Assembly: GCF_030814475.1 (NCBI RefSeq)
Contig: NZ_JAUSVF010000003.1
Coordinates: 558,001 to 622,000, forward strand
Direction of reading: 5' to 3'
DNA: 64,000 nt
Source of the DNA: Pararhizobium capsulatum DSM 1112
GTDB taxonomy: Bacteria; Pseudomonadota; Alphaproteobacteria; Rhizobiales; Rhizobiaceae
Shown here: piece by piece, positions 53,279 to 61,838 of the stretch
How the letters are laid out: the number at the start of each line of letters is the position of its first letter
How positions within the stretch are numbered: the stretch's first letter is position 1
Made by a program: the position numbers and the translations under genes
The notes under the pieces: generated by a model
What the model was told of the DNA's origin: nothing
The model's database searches: none
Seen by the model: the letters and a program-made list of their open reading frames with translations, nothing else

Positions 53279-54705
53279 CAGGCTGGTTCCATTTCATTCA
53301 GGTTCAGGGACATGCGCAGCACGGTTCCCTGGTTCGATGTCTTCAGGTCAAAATGTCCGCCTAAGCTCTCAACCCGTTCGTGCAGGCCCGATAGCCCAAG
53401 GCTGGACGGTTTGATATCCGCCGGGTCGAAGCCCGGACCGCTGTCGCCGACGGTTATGGACACGTTCTGCCCGTCGAAGGTCTGGACGACATATTGTCCA
53501 ACTCCGCCGCCGTGGCGGAACCCGTTGTTGAGCGCCTCCTGCACGAAGCGGAAGACGCAGATCTTTGCCGATAACGACAGCGGCGGCGATGTTGGAGACA
53601 GCGAGAGCCTCACCGTTGTGCCCGTGCGCTGCAAATGCGCTTTTAGGGCTCGTTCGATGATCTCCCCCAGGTCGGCTCCTTCGATCTGCGGAAGGACGAG
53701 GCCACTGCAGATCGCCCGAATTTCCTGCATGGCGTCATCCAGGCTGGATCGGATGGATGTGAGTTCTCCATCCCGTACCTTCCGCGACGTGCGAGGATTG
53801 CTGATCACGTCGCTGTCGACTTTGAGAGCCGCAAGCGCAACAAGCTGTGCCGGCCCATCGTGCAGTTCCGCTCCCAGGCGTCGCAGGTATCGCTCGTTCA
53901 AGGCCGTCGTGCGTTGGCTCGCACGCTGGAGTTTCGAACTGAGTTCGCCATTCTGCGTGAGAAGGTTGGACAAGTCCTGAATGCGCTTCTTCAACGCCTC
54001 ACGCTGACTGTCGATCATCCTGCTCCCTTTAAACACGAGAGCCGAAAGAATGGCGAAGAATGTCATGGTGAACGCCACCACGGCGATCCAGCTTTGCAGC
54101 CGGGCATGGTTCAAGCTGTGCTGAAAGTCGGTGGCGATCTCGTAGAACTCAAGAACAGCGACGACATCGCCGGACCAAGGCTGAAGAACTGGATTGTAGA
54201 CTTCAAGCAGCGGTATGCCACTTTCGCGTTCGCTTTCGCTCCCAACATCGTCGACGTCGTCATACTCGGCGACCATTTTTCCGGTGAGCGCTGTCTGCAG
54301 ACCGTCGCTGATAGGCAGCTTCTGCCCGATCTGTTGCCTGTTGTTTGAGTACAGGATCGTGCCGTCGGCCCGCCAAAGCTTGAAGGACATCAATCGCTTG
54401 CCGAGCGCTCCCTGGCCCAACGTCTCGTCCAAAGCCTGTTTGACGGAGTCGCTCAGGGCCGTGCTGTTCTGCATGTCCGGCAGCAGAGGTGCGATGACGC
54501 TGTCGACGTAAAGCGCGGTCGCGGCTCCAGAGTTCCTGGTGACGGCATCTTCGATGAGGCTCGTCAAAAATGCTCCGACGATGATGGTCGCGACCAGTGA
54601 GACGAGGCCTCCAACGAGAAGAAACTGCTGAGCCAGCGAGAGCGCTTTCCAGTGATTGCCTTTGAAGACCGCGTGCATGCTTGTCAGAAACTCCCAACGC
54701 CGCAT
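53278..54705 (-). CDS. Sensor histidine kinase (HisKA_3, NarX-like)
   Basis: 475 aa (start MHAVFKGNH at 54678 also possible). TM1 ~residues 30-51, a periplasmic domain of ~150 residues (GTILYSNNRQQIGQKLP, then EVYNPVLQPWSGDVVAVLEF) like a double-Cache fold, TM2 ~205-225, coiled linker, then HisKA_3 (RRLGAELHDGPAQLVALAAL with the His) and HATPase (FRFVQEALNNGFRHGG, GDSGPGFDP, GLSGLHERVESLGG). It should phosphorylate the regulator at 52628. The ligand is unknown. Confidence 0.9.
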   Translation of the reverse strand: MRRWEFLTSMHAVFKGNHWKALSLAQQFLLVGGLVSLVATIIVGAFLTSLIEDAVTRNSGAATALYVDSVIAPLLPDMQNSTALSDSVKQALDETLGQGALGKRLMSFKLWRADGTILYSNNRQQIGQKLPISDGLQTALTGKMVAEYDDVDDVGSESERESGIPLLEVYNPVLQPWSGDVVAVLEFYEIATDFQHSLNHARLQSWIAVVAFTMTFFAILSALVFKGSRMIDSQREALKKRIQDLSNLLTQNGELSSKLQRASQRTTALNERYLRRLGAELHDGPAQLVALAALKVDSDVISNPRTSRKVRDGELTSIRSSLDDAMQEIRAICSGLVLPQIEGADLGEIIERALKAHLQRTGTTVRLSLSPTSPPLSLSAKICVFRFVQEALNNGFRHGGGVGQYVVQTFDGQNVSITVGDSGPGFDPADIKPSSLGLSGLHERVESLGGHFDLKTSNQGTVLRMSLNLNEMEPA

Positions 54706-54800
54706 TGTTTGCCAGCGAACTGTTTGTCACAACTAAGGCAGGAGGGCGTTTCGTCAACGATTGGGAGTGCGATCACTTACGAATCCAGGACCTCGTTTTT

Positions 54801-55442
54801 TCAAATGTATGGAGACACGCAGGAGCGAATTTCGCCGCTGAATGCCCGATATGTATTGTTGTCCGGGTTATAGGAGCGATAGCGCGCGAAGCACCACTGT
54901 ACATGGTTCTCTCCGGAATATTCGATCTCACCTCTGTTGGAAGCTTCCTGCACCACGTCCGCGGTCACAGTGTTCTGAACGGTAGCTGCGAACGGCGGCT
55001 CACATTGACGGCGTGCGCCGCTGTATGGCTGAAATGTGTTGTCCGAAGCGCGATAGGACCTATATCGGTCGGCGCACCACTTGGCCACGGCCGTGTTGGG
55101 CTGGAAATTTGAGGTCGGGCCGACGCTCTCCGTTTCACCTTCGATCACATCGGGGCGGGCGAACTGCCTCGAAGGTTGGATCACGCTTGCGACGATGTTG
55201 TCCACGCCGGAGTTCAGCTCCGCCGATTTCGGCGGTTCAACGACGAGAGCGGGAAGTCGGTCAAAATTCTGCTTGCTGGGATCGACCGACACGGGATGGG
55301 ATGTCCAGAGCGATGTGATGTCTGTGCTGCCCAGCTTTTTGACTTCACGCTCGGGAAGGTAATTGGGGATTGCCATGACACTCCCGGCGATCGCAGTGAG
55401 CGAGAGTGTGATGCCCACCACGGGCAGGATAGGATAGGTCAT
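54801..55442 (-). CDS. Secreted protein with two BA14K-like domains (213 aa)
   Basis: ATG at 55442 with CAGGAG seven bases upstream. Signal peptide or anchor LPVVGITLSLTAIAGSVMAI. Two BA14K-type repeats with two Cys each: WCADRYRSYRASDNTFQPYS, RRQC and WCFARYRSYNPDNNTYRAFS, RSC. BA14K is a lectin-like surface antigen family of Brucella and rhizobia, normally with one copy. An EcfG promoter (55565) and a palindrome (55639) are upstream. Confidence 0.8.
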   Translation of the reverse strand: MTYPILPVVGITLSLTAIAGSVMAIPNYLPEREVKKLGSTDITSLWTSHPVSVDPSKQNFDRLPALVVEPPKSAELNSGVDNIVASVIQPSRQFARPDVIEGETESVGPTSNFQPNTAVAKWCADRYRSYRASDNTFQPYSGARRQCEPPFAATVQNTVTADVVQEASNRGEIEYSGENHVQWCFARYRSYNPDNNTYRAFSGEIRSCVSPYI

Positions 55443-55564
55443 CGATTGGCTCCTGCGTCCGGATCGTTCCCAAGCCAATCGAGGCAAGGGAGAACGGCCA
55501 TCCTGGGAAGGCTTCAGCGTGAACTCGCCTGCCTCATTCCGATAGCGTTGTCATTGAGCCACCA

Positions 55565-55589
55565 AACGCCACTGGGGTACCGGAGTTCC
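55565..55589 (-). promoter_or_regulatory. EcfG-type stress promoter of the BA14K gene
   Basis: Minus strand GGAAC-N16-CGTT, exact consensus; 123 bp upstream of the ATG at 55442. Confidence 0.7.
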
Positions 55590-55638
55590 GGCTCACAACG
55601 TCGATACTGAGCCCGTTAGTCCTTTGCTGTTGGAAAGC

Positions 55639-55652
55639 AGGACTTAAGTCCT
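55639..55652. promoter_or_regulatory. GACTTAAGTC palindrome, copy 2
   Basis: AGGACTTAAGTCCT, perfect 14-bp palindrome, 50 bp upstream of the promoter at 55565-55589. Confidence 0.7.
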
Positions 55653-55660
55653 GAATGGCA

Positions 55661-55939
55661 TCATGTCTGAGAGCGCGCAATCATTGCTTTAGTCTTCGCG
55701 ATCGAGGTCGCCCGCCACTTGGCGACCTGCGCGCCCGGTGGTCCAGCACGTCCTGCACGAGGTCGGCTGGGCCTTGCCGCAAGCGATGCGGTGTCGCCCT
55801 CGGTGCTTGGAATGCGTTGGCTAGGTCCCTGCCTTCTTTTTCTTGGTGCCACCAGAAGTCTTGTCAAAGTAAAGATTGAAAGGTTGCTCGGAGCGTATTT
55901 CAAAATATGGACCAAGCGCCCGATCTCACTGTCAGACAT
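55661..55939 (-). CDS. Basic hypothetical protein (92 aa)
   Basis: MSDSEIGRLVHILKYAPSNL, SIFTLTRLLVAPRKRRQGPS, then Arg/Ala/Pro-rich. ATG overlaps the end of 55932. No domain; a shadow of a real gene cannot be ruled out, but the first 40 residues look protein-like. Confidence 0.4.
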   Translation of the reverse strand: MSDSEIGRLVHILKYAPSNLSIFTLTRLLVAPRKRRQGPSQRIPSTEGDTASLAARPSRPRAGRAGPPGAQVAKWRATSIAKTKAMIARSQT

Positions 55940-56207
55940 CCGTCCGATCGAAAAAATACGCACTCTCGTCGGAAACAACCTCGAAGGTTGCTGGCGACTG
56001 CGAGCTCGTTGAAGAAAGCTTCTTTTTGCCCAGGCGGGTATTGCGAATGATTTGATAGCGCCTACGCATTTCGGGCACGTCGATTTCGCCGTCGATCCAA
56101 AGCGCGGCAAGCATCATAAAATCTGCGTCTCTGGCAATCGCACGACCTGCGGCAGCTTCTCGTTCAATTAAGCGACCGACAAGTGCACGGCGATTTTCGA
56201 CAGTCAT
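55932..56207 (-). CDS. Hypothetical protein (91 aa)
   Basis: ATG at 56207 with AGGAAA upstream. MTVENRRALVGRLIEREAAA, LAALWIDGEIDVPEMRRRYQ, then Ser/Thr-rich. All-helical first half. A palindrome (56341) lies 134 bp upstream but no stress promoter is seen. Confidence 0.55.
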   Translation of the reverse strand: MTVENRRALVGRLIEREAAAGRAIARDADFMMLAALWIDGEIDVPEMRRRYQIIRNTRLGKKKLSSTSSQSPATFEVVSDESAYFFDRTDV

Positions 56208-56340
56208 TATATTTTCCTAGGAATGGGGTTTGGGAAAAAAGACAGTGGCAGTTTCGGATTCGGCCGTTGGCTCGAGCGAGCCACTCCATCGCTGCACGCC
56301 TGACAGTTGCAACCCCAACTAGACCAATGCTGTTTCAAAC

Positions 56341-56354
56341 AGGACTTAAGTCAC
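56341..56354. promoter_or_regulatory. GACTTAAGTC palindrome, copy 3
   Basis: AGGACTTAAGTCAC; the inner 10 bp GACTTAAGTC are a perfect palindrome. Confidence 0.6.
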
Positions 56355-56493
56355 ATCCCGCATATCTCAGCGCATGCTAGCGGCTGCCGAAAAGCGTTTC
56401 TGAAATGCTCAAGCGGATATACGATGTGAAGAGAGCGTGGGGTTCGGCGTCTCATGTTGAAACTGCATTCGATTAGGCCAATCGCACTAAAGT

Positions 56494-56507
56494 AGGACTT
56501 AAGTCTG
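56494..56507. promoter_or_regulatory. GACTTAAGTC palindrome, copy 4
   Basis: AGGACTTAAGTCTG; 49 bp upstream of the promoter at 56557. Same inner palindrome. Confidence 0.65.
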
Positions 56508-56556
56508 CGACAGATCAGGCATAGGTCTAGTGCGCTACTGGCGTGCGCAGCCTGTC

Positions 56557-56581
56557 GGAACCATTTGATTCCACGTGTGTT
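56557..56581 (+). promoter_or_regulatory. EcfG-type stress promoter of the 56625 gene
   Basis: GGAAC-N16-TGTT, one base from consensus. 43 bp upstream of the ATG. Confidence 0.65.
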
Positions 56582-56619
56582 CCCTTGCCGAGGATCATTC
56601 ACCGATCCCGACATGGAGA

Positions 56620-57397
56620 ACCCAATGAAGAAACTTCTCATCGCCACGGCGGCCATCGCCTTTTCCGCAACCTCGGTATTCGCCCAGGCAACAAAGCCTG
56701 CTGCTAACCCTGACGGCGACACTCCGGCCGTCGCCACACCCTCGGATCAGAACACGTCCGCACCCGTCGAAGGTGCGAACAGCTTCACCGAAGGCCAAGC
56801 CAAGGACCGCATCGTCGAAGCTGGTTATGCAGATGTCACGGAGCTGAAGCTCGATGACAAGGGCGTCTGGCAGGGCAAGGCGACCAAGGACGGTAAGGCC
56901 GTAATGGTATCGTTGGACTACCAGGGAAACATCGTCGCCAAGTAAATGCAGGCAAGAACAACAACGAGGAGAAACCCCATGACGAAAACAGTGACAGGCC
57001 TTTTTGACACGTATTCAGATGCAAGCTCGGCCGTCGAGCAGCTCAAGGCGGCAGGCATTTCAGACAGCGACATCAGCATCGTCTCCAATAATTCGGACGG
57101 ACGCTACAACGACGATGACGATGACGCCGCCGAAGGTGCGGGCACAGGCGCTGGCATCGGTGCTGCCGTGGGCGGCGTCGGCGGTCTGCTGACGGGTCTT
57201 GGCATTATGGCTATCCCAGGTGTCGGCCCGGTTGTTGCCGCAGGCTGGCTGGCGGCCACGGCTGCCGGCGCAGTCGCTGGTGCTGTCGTCGGTGGTGCCG
57301 CGGGAGGTATCGTCGGTGCCCTAACGGATTCGGGCGTCGACGAGCGCGATGCCCATGTTTATGCCGAAGGCGTTCGCCGCGGGGGTACCCTGGTGAC
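56620..57397. repeat. Direct repeat, copy 1 (partner 63223-64000)
   Basis: Two genes and the spacer between them are nearly identical to 63223-64000 (constant offset 6603 bp, only scattered substitutions). The repeat begins at the ribosome site of the first gene; the upstream regions differ. Copy 2 runs off the window, so the real length is at least 778 bp. Confidence 0.9.
56625..56945 (+). CDS. Secreted PepSY-like stress protein (106 aa)
   Basis: Signal peptide MKKLLIATAAIAFSATSVFA with GGAGA upstream. The mature part is acidic, with AKDRIVEAGYADVTELKLDD and GVWQGKATKDGKAVMVSLDY, which looks like a PepSY-type domain (alpha-beta, G-W-A strand). Likely periplasmic, stress-induced. First gene of a pair; nearly identical to 63228-63548. 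Confidence 0.75.
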   Translation: MKKLLIATAAIAFSATSVFAQATKPAANPDGDTPAVATPSDQNTSAPVEGANSFTEGQAKDRIVEAGYADVTELKLDDKGVWQGKATKDGKAVMVSLDYQGNIVAK

Positions 57398-57590
57398 CGC
57401 AAAGGTTGACGATACCCGTGCCCCGGAGGCCGAAGCAATTCTCCAACGCTCGAACTGGGTCGATCTTCCGGCCCGCCGGAGCGTATATGAAGGTCAGGGC
57501 TGGACCTCTTTCGACGACAAGGCCGATCCTTATTCGCAGGCAGAAATCGATGCCGAGCGCGCGCGTTATGCGGGGCGGGCGTCAAGATAG
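56979..57590 (+). CDS. General stress protein 17M-like (glycine-zipper, 203 aa)
   Basis: GAGGAG nine bases upstream. MTKTVTGLFDTYSDASSAVE, LKAAGISDSDISIVS is the YflT/general stress 17M domain. Then an acidic run, a long Gly/Ala membrane-associated segment (GLLTGLGIMAIPGVGPVVAA, AGAVVGGAAGGIVGAL) and a C-terminal part (RRGGTLVTAKVDDTRAPEAE). Same unit as 56625, second copy starts at 63582. Confidence 0.85.
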   Translation: MTKTVTGLFDTYSDASSAVEQLKAAGISDSDISIVSNNSDGRYNDDDDDAAEGAGTGAGIGAAVGGVGGLLTGLGIMAIPGVGPVVAAGWLAATAAGAVAGAVVGGAAGGIVGALTDSGVDERDAHVYAEGVRRGGTLVTAKVDDTRAPEAEAILQRSNWVDLPARRSVYEGQGWTSFDDKADPYSQAEIDAERARYAGRASR

Positions 57591-57935
57591 GTGTGACGAC
57601 TTGCAATACGGACGGAGCCCCGCGCGGGCTCCGCCGCGATTACATCAGCTGTCTAACGAGCATGACTTGGGTAAAACCGATCACTGCATTGGAAGTTGGC
57701 GTACTCGCCGCAACTCCACCTTTCAGGCGAGCCCGATCAGCGGAACAAGCGCGATCGCCACCCTGCGAGGGTTGACCCTTGATCAAAACGACCCTGCGCG
57801 ATCGCTCTCCACTTCAGTCATAGGGCCAACCGCCTGTCTCATCCGAAGGCTAAATCGGAAGGCTTGCTTGAGGCTTGGGATAACGATCTCGAAGTCTGAA
57901 AAGCGTGAATCGCGTTCGCTGTTCTGTACCACAGG
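57591..57935. other. Gap before the transporter gene
   Basis: Apart from the hairpin no feature. No coding is convincing; no stress promoter was seen. Confidence 0.4.
57613..57633 (+). terminator. Probable terminator hairpin after the stress gene pair
   Basis: CGGAGCCC...GGGCTCCG, 8-bp stem with a 5-base loop, 22 bp after the stop. No T-run follows. Confidence 0.5.
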
Positions 57936-59252
57936 ATGCACTCTATGAATTCGACATCTGAACTATCGCTCTCCCGCAGGGGCACCAACCCGGCACCATC
58001 AGCAGGGAAAGCGGAAAGCGTTCTCAAGCAGCTTGGTCCCGGTCTGATCACTGGGGCCGCGGACGATGATCCAAGTGGCATCGCCACCTATTCGCAGGCA
58101 GGAGCCCAATTCGGCTTCAACATGCTTTGGACGATGCTTCTGACCTATCCGCTGATGTGCGCCATTCAGCTTATCAGCGCTCGTATAGGACGGGTCACCG
58201 GATGTGGGCTCGCAACCAACATGGGCGCGATATGGCCAAGGCCGCTGGTCATTGGGCTCGTGCTTCTTCTGTTCACCGCCAACACCATCAACATCGGTGC
58301 CAACCTCGCAGCCATGGGCGCTTCAGCGGAATTGGCGACGGGCGTTCCCAGCCTGCCTGCAACGATGTTCTTTGCCCTGCTGTCGCTTGGTCTGCAGATG
58401 TTCATTCCCTACGAGCGCTACGCCCAGTATTTAAAGTGGCTGACGCTAGTGTTGCTCAGCTACGTCGCCGTTCTGTTCGTCGTGGAGATCGACTGGCTGG
58501 CGGCTCTCAGGGGATTTGTCTGGCCATCCTTTCCGTTGTCCGGCAACAGCTTCACCGTCGTCGTCGCCATCCTCGGGACAACCATCAGCCCATATCTGTT
58601 CTTCTGGCAGTCTAGTCAGGAGGTCGAGGAGATCGACCGCAAGGATGCCGCCGAGCCACTCAAGGAGGCACCGCAACAGGCTCCCAAGGAACTCAAGCGG
58701 ATACGCCTTGACACCTTCGCTGGGATGGCAGTTTCGAACATCGTCGCCATTGTGATTATGATGAGCACAGCAGCCACGCTTCACGCGCATGGAAAGACCG
58801 AGATCGGGTCCGCCGCCGACGTCGCGGAGGCGTTGAAGCCTGTTGCAGGCGAATTCGCCTTCGTGCTGTTCAGCCTCGGCATCATCGGAACCGGCATGCT
58901 CTCAATTCCAGTCCTTGCAGGATCGGCGGCCTACGCGTTCGGCGAAAGCCAGGATTGGAAATGCGGCCTCGAGCACAAGCCTTGGGAGGCATACGGCTTC
59001 TACGGTGTGATTGCAGCAGCCACACTGCTCGGGCTCGGCATTGAGTTCGCACCGATCGATCCAATTAAGGCATTGTTTTGGAGCGCGGTCATCAACGGCT
59101 TCGTCGCCGTGCCGATCATGATGGCTATGATGATGGTGGTGAGCCGGCGCGACCGGATGAAGGAATTCACGGCGTCGCCGACGACGCTGGTGTTTGGCTG
59201 GGGGGCGACGGGCGTGATGGCCATTGCAGCGATTGCAATGATTATTTTCTGA
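57936..59252 (+). CDS. NRAMP-family-like metal transporter (438 aa)
   Basis: About eleven hydrophobic helices. TM1 has GPGLITGAADDDPSGIATYS, the site where NRAMP proteins carry DPGN. The helix expected to hold the MPH motif instead reads FAGMAVSNIVAIVIMM, so the metal-coordinating Met is not recognisable. This fits the NRAMP-related subgroup (Mn2+/Mg2+-like or unknown). A hydrophilic loop (EEIDRKDAAEPLKEAPQQAP) lies in the middle. A second start is at 57945. Confidence 0.8.
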   Translation: MHSMNSTSELSLSRRGTNPAPSAGKAESVLKQLGPGLITGAADDDPSGIATYSQAGAQFGFNMLWTMLLTYPLMCAIQLISARIGRVTGCGLATNMGAIWPRPLVIGLVLLLFTANTINIGANLAAMGASAELATGVPSLPATMFFALLSLGLQMFIPYERYAQYLKWLTLVLLSYVAVLFVVEIDWLAALRGFVWPSFPLSGNSFTVVVAILGTTISPYLFFWQSSQEVEEIDRKDAAEPLKEAPQQAPKELKRIRLDTFAGMAVSNIVAIVIMMSTAATLHAHGKTEIGSAADVAEALKPVAGEFAFVLFSLGIIGTGMLSIPVLAGSAAYAFGESQDWKCGLEHKPWEAYGFYGVIAAATLLGLGIEFAPIDPIKALFWSAVINGFVAVPIMMAMMMVVSRRDRMKEFTASPTTLVFGWGATGVMAIAAIAMIIF

Positions 59253-59777
59253 ACAGGTGTGGGTGCGTCGGTAGGAAAGGGTGCCCGAGGTGAGATGGAG
59301 GCACATATGCGTGGACATGCAACGGATTTTTGCAGAGGACACGCCGTGGCATGTGTCTTGAATTGAAAGTGCCTTCCCACAAATGGAAGAGTCTCGCGTC
59401 GATGACAGGAGCGCTCGATCTTCATCGATCACCGCAGCGTTCATTCCGTTAGTGACTGCCGCCGCCAAGCGGAGATTGCGGTAGTTCTGTTCTCCGATCC
59501 TCTGCTGAGCCACCTTGATACGGACGACTGACTACTGAACATCGCGTCAGAACCGGACGGCAGAAGGATCTCGATCAGAAGAATGTCGGGCCCACGCATT
59601 CAGTACGGGTCTCCCCGAAATGAAGCTGACGAGCAGCCTAGCCCACTCGGATGAGCGGTTCGCCGTGCAAACTTCGGTAATTGTAGGGGTTTCAGCGAAC
59701 CCTCGCTGGGGCACTTCTGCGTTTAGCGTAGTCATCCTTTAATGCTCTCTTGATAGCATACCTCCAAGAGGTGGGGT
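59253..59777. other. Gap, no gene seen
   Basis: Both strands carry only weak frames. The right end has AGGTGGGG before the ATG at 59778. Confidence 0.45.
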
Positions 59778-61343
59778 ATGAACGAATTTCTTTGCAGCAG
59801 AGCTGGGAGACAGCTCATCCTTGTGTCGGCTGGCGGCCTCGTGGTCTGGCTATGCTGTTTGCTTTTTCGAGGGCCCATTTTGCACGCTGTCGAAGTCGCC
59901 AGCGCGGGCAGAACCCATCTCATAATCATCACGCTGATGGTGGCCGGAACCTCAAGCTTCATCTACTCAGGACTTCGTATTCTCGCCATGCGCAGTGAAA
60001 TGCTTGCCCGTCGAAAGGCTTTTGAGAAAGCAGACTACATCGCGACCCATGACAACCTCACCAAGCTTCCGAACCGTTACAGTTTCGATCGCTATGTTCT
60101 CTCCCCCAAGGTGCTGCCAATTGGTAACTCATTGCCGGATGCCGTGCGCGAAATGGCGACCGTGTTTTCTATCGACCTCGACGGCTTTAAAAAAGTGAAC
60201 GATTTGCTTGGTCACCAAGGTGGCGATGCGCTTTTGAAGGAAGTGGCCCGAAGGATCTGTGCGCTCGCAAACCACGAATGCGTATTCAGGTTCGGCGGCG
60301 ACGAGTTTGTAGTGATCGCCCAAGACATGCCACCAGAGAAGGAGGCATTGTTCGCTAAGCTTTTGATACATTCAATTTCGCGCGCCATACACATCGGGTC
60401 TCATCCAACCGCGGTAGGCGCTAGCGTCGGATACGCTCGGCTGCCTGAACATGGTGCGTCTCTTGAAGAAGTTCGTCATTGCTCCGACATTGCACTTTAT
60501 GAAGCGAAGGGCAGGGCCCACAACCAGCATTCTCTGTTCCAATGGGAAATGCAGGAAAACGTGACAGCCCGCGCCAAACTCGAGGGTGAGTTGCGAAGCG
60601 CTATTGAAGACCGGAGTATCGTGCCCTTTTACCAACCATTGATAGATCTCAAGACCGGCAGCCTCTGCGGTTTCGAGGCTCTTGCCCGCTGGCGCAAGCT
60701 CGATGGCACGTTTGTGCCGCCGGATCGCTTTATCCCCGTCGCGGAGGAGACGGGTTTGATTACTACCCTGTTTTCCCAGTTGCTCCAGACAGCGTGCAGA
60801 GATGCCGCTGCATGGCCAGAACACCTCACGTTGTCATTCAACGTGTCTCCAATCCAGATCGAAGACCGTCTGCTGGTAAACCGAATCCTTCAAATCATGA
60901 AGGACACTGGTTTCGGAGCACCAAGACTGGAAATAGAGATTACAGAAAATGCCTTGATGGGTGATCCCGATTTGGCAGCGGCGACGCTTCAGAAGTTGCA
61001 TGCCGCCGGAATCCAAGTGGCACTTGATGATTTCGGCACCGGATATTCCAGCCTTTCCCAGCTTGCACGTTTCCAGTTCGACAAGATCAAAATCGACAAA
61101 AGCTTCGTGTCCGGATCCGTAGCCAACGAGAAAAATGCAAAGATTATCGGTGCGATCTTGAGCCTCGGTCGCAGCCTCAATCTCAAAACAACCGTCGAAG
61201 GAATCGAAGAGAATTCTCAGCTCGGCTACTATCTCGGACAGGGATGTGACTTCGGACAAGGATATCTGTTCGGAAAAGCGATGCCCCAGGAAGAAGTGCC
61301 AGCGTTCATTCGCAATCGTACTGAGATCCTAAGGGTGGGATAG
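59778..61343 (+). CDS. Membrane GGDEF-EAL protein (521 aa)
   Basis: Two N-terminal helices (residues ~15-36 and ~50-70) are followed by GGDEF (THDNLTKLPNRYSFDRY, DLDGFKKVNDLLGHQGGDAL, FRFGGDEFVVIA) and EAL (FEALARWRKLDGTFVPPDRF, FNVSPIQIEDRLL, IEITENALMG, LDDFGTGYSSLSQL, IKIDKSFV). All motifs of both active sites are visible, so it could make or degrade cyclic di-GMP; usually one activity dominates. No separate sensory domain. Confidence 0.92.
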   Translation: MNEFLCSRAGRQLILVSAGGLVVWLCCLLFRGPILHAVEVASAGRTHLIIITLMVAGTSSFIYSGLRILAMRSEMLARRKAFEKADYIATHDNLTKLPNRYSFDRYVLSPKVLPIGNSLPDAVREMATVFSIDLDGFKKVNDLLGHQGGDALLKEVARRICALANHECVFRFGGDEFVVIAQDMPPEKEALFAKLLIHSISRAIHIGSHPTAVGASVGYARLPEHGASLEEVRHCSDIALYEAKGRAHNQHSLFQWEMQENVTARAKLEGELRSAIEDRSIVPFYQPLIDLKTGSLCGFEALARWRKLDGTFVPPDRFIPVAEETGLITTLFSQLLQTACRDAAAWPEHLTLSFNVSPIQIEDRLLVNRILQIMKDTGFGAPRLEIEITENALMGDPDLAAATLQKLHAAGIQVALDDFGTGYSSLSQLARFQFDKIKIDKSFVSGSVANEKNAKIIGAILSLGRSLNLKTTVEGIEENSQLGYYLGQGCDFGQGYLFGKAMPQEEVPAFIRNRTEILRVG

Positions 61344-61557
61344 TCGCGAGCACCTGACAAAGGCCCATCGGCTTGCCATTGCCTCGCGTATGACGGCGAA
61401 AGCCTCGGCGAGCGACGTCGTACTCATATAGTCGCGAGACGTGGTTCATCGACCAAAAACTCAAGTCTGCGTGAAATCTGTTTGCCGAAAAGGCCGCCAT
61501 CTAAAGACATCGGTTAGCAAGAGAATCCTATCGCGGAGTGGCGTAACCGCCCGATTG

Positions 61558-61785
61558 CTACCGCGGAGATTTTTCTTTGATGAACAATGCATTGGAAGAC
61601 GCCGCGAGCAGCCCCTTCTTCTTGAGCTCGCTACGCCAAGCGTAAATCTGCTGGCGCGTTAAATCGTGTCGATTAGCAACCTCGGTGATCGTGGCTCCAG
61701 CATCCCCAACCGACAGCACAATTGCAATCTTCTCATCGTCGCGCCATCAACGACGACGTTCATGCCCAAGAATTTCAACGCGCAT
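61558..61785 (-). pseudogene. IS66 TnpA (OrfA) fragment with a nonsense codon
   Basis: RVEILGHERRR-stop-WRDDEKIAIVLSVGDAGA, TITEVANRHDLTRQQIYAWR, SELKKKGLLA. The helix-turn-helix of IS66 TnpA (Transposase_8 type) is clear. TGA at what should be a Trp/Arg codon after ERRR. TnpB and TnpC are missing. Confidence 0.75.
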
Positions 61786-61798
61786 CGCAATCCCCGCA

Positions 61799-61838
61799 TA
61801 AGACACGTCGCTAACGACGTCGTTAAATACGTGTCTTA
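61799..61838. repeat. 10-bp perfect inverted repeat inside the element
   Basis: TAAGACACGT (61799-61808) and ACGTGTCTTA (61829-61838), with GACGTCGTTAAA in between. It lies just upstream of the TnpA-like start and may be its promoter/operator. Confidence 0.6.

Larger units (their letters stand above)
56208..56624. other. Divergent regulatory region with two palindromes
   Basis: The region between the 56207 and 56625 genes; holds palindromes at 56341 and 56494 and the stress promoter at 56557. No coding. Confidence 0.55.

Noticed and set aside
58902..59513. 203-codon minus-strand frame opposite the NRAMP-like gene
   Set aside because: His/Arg-rich antisense shadow extending into a gap; no protein-like pattern.
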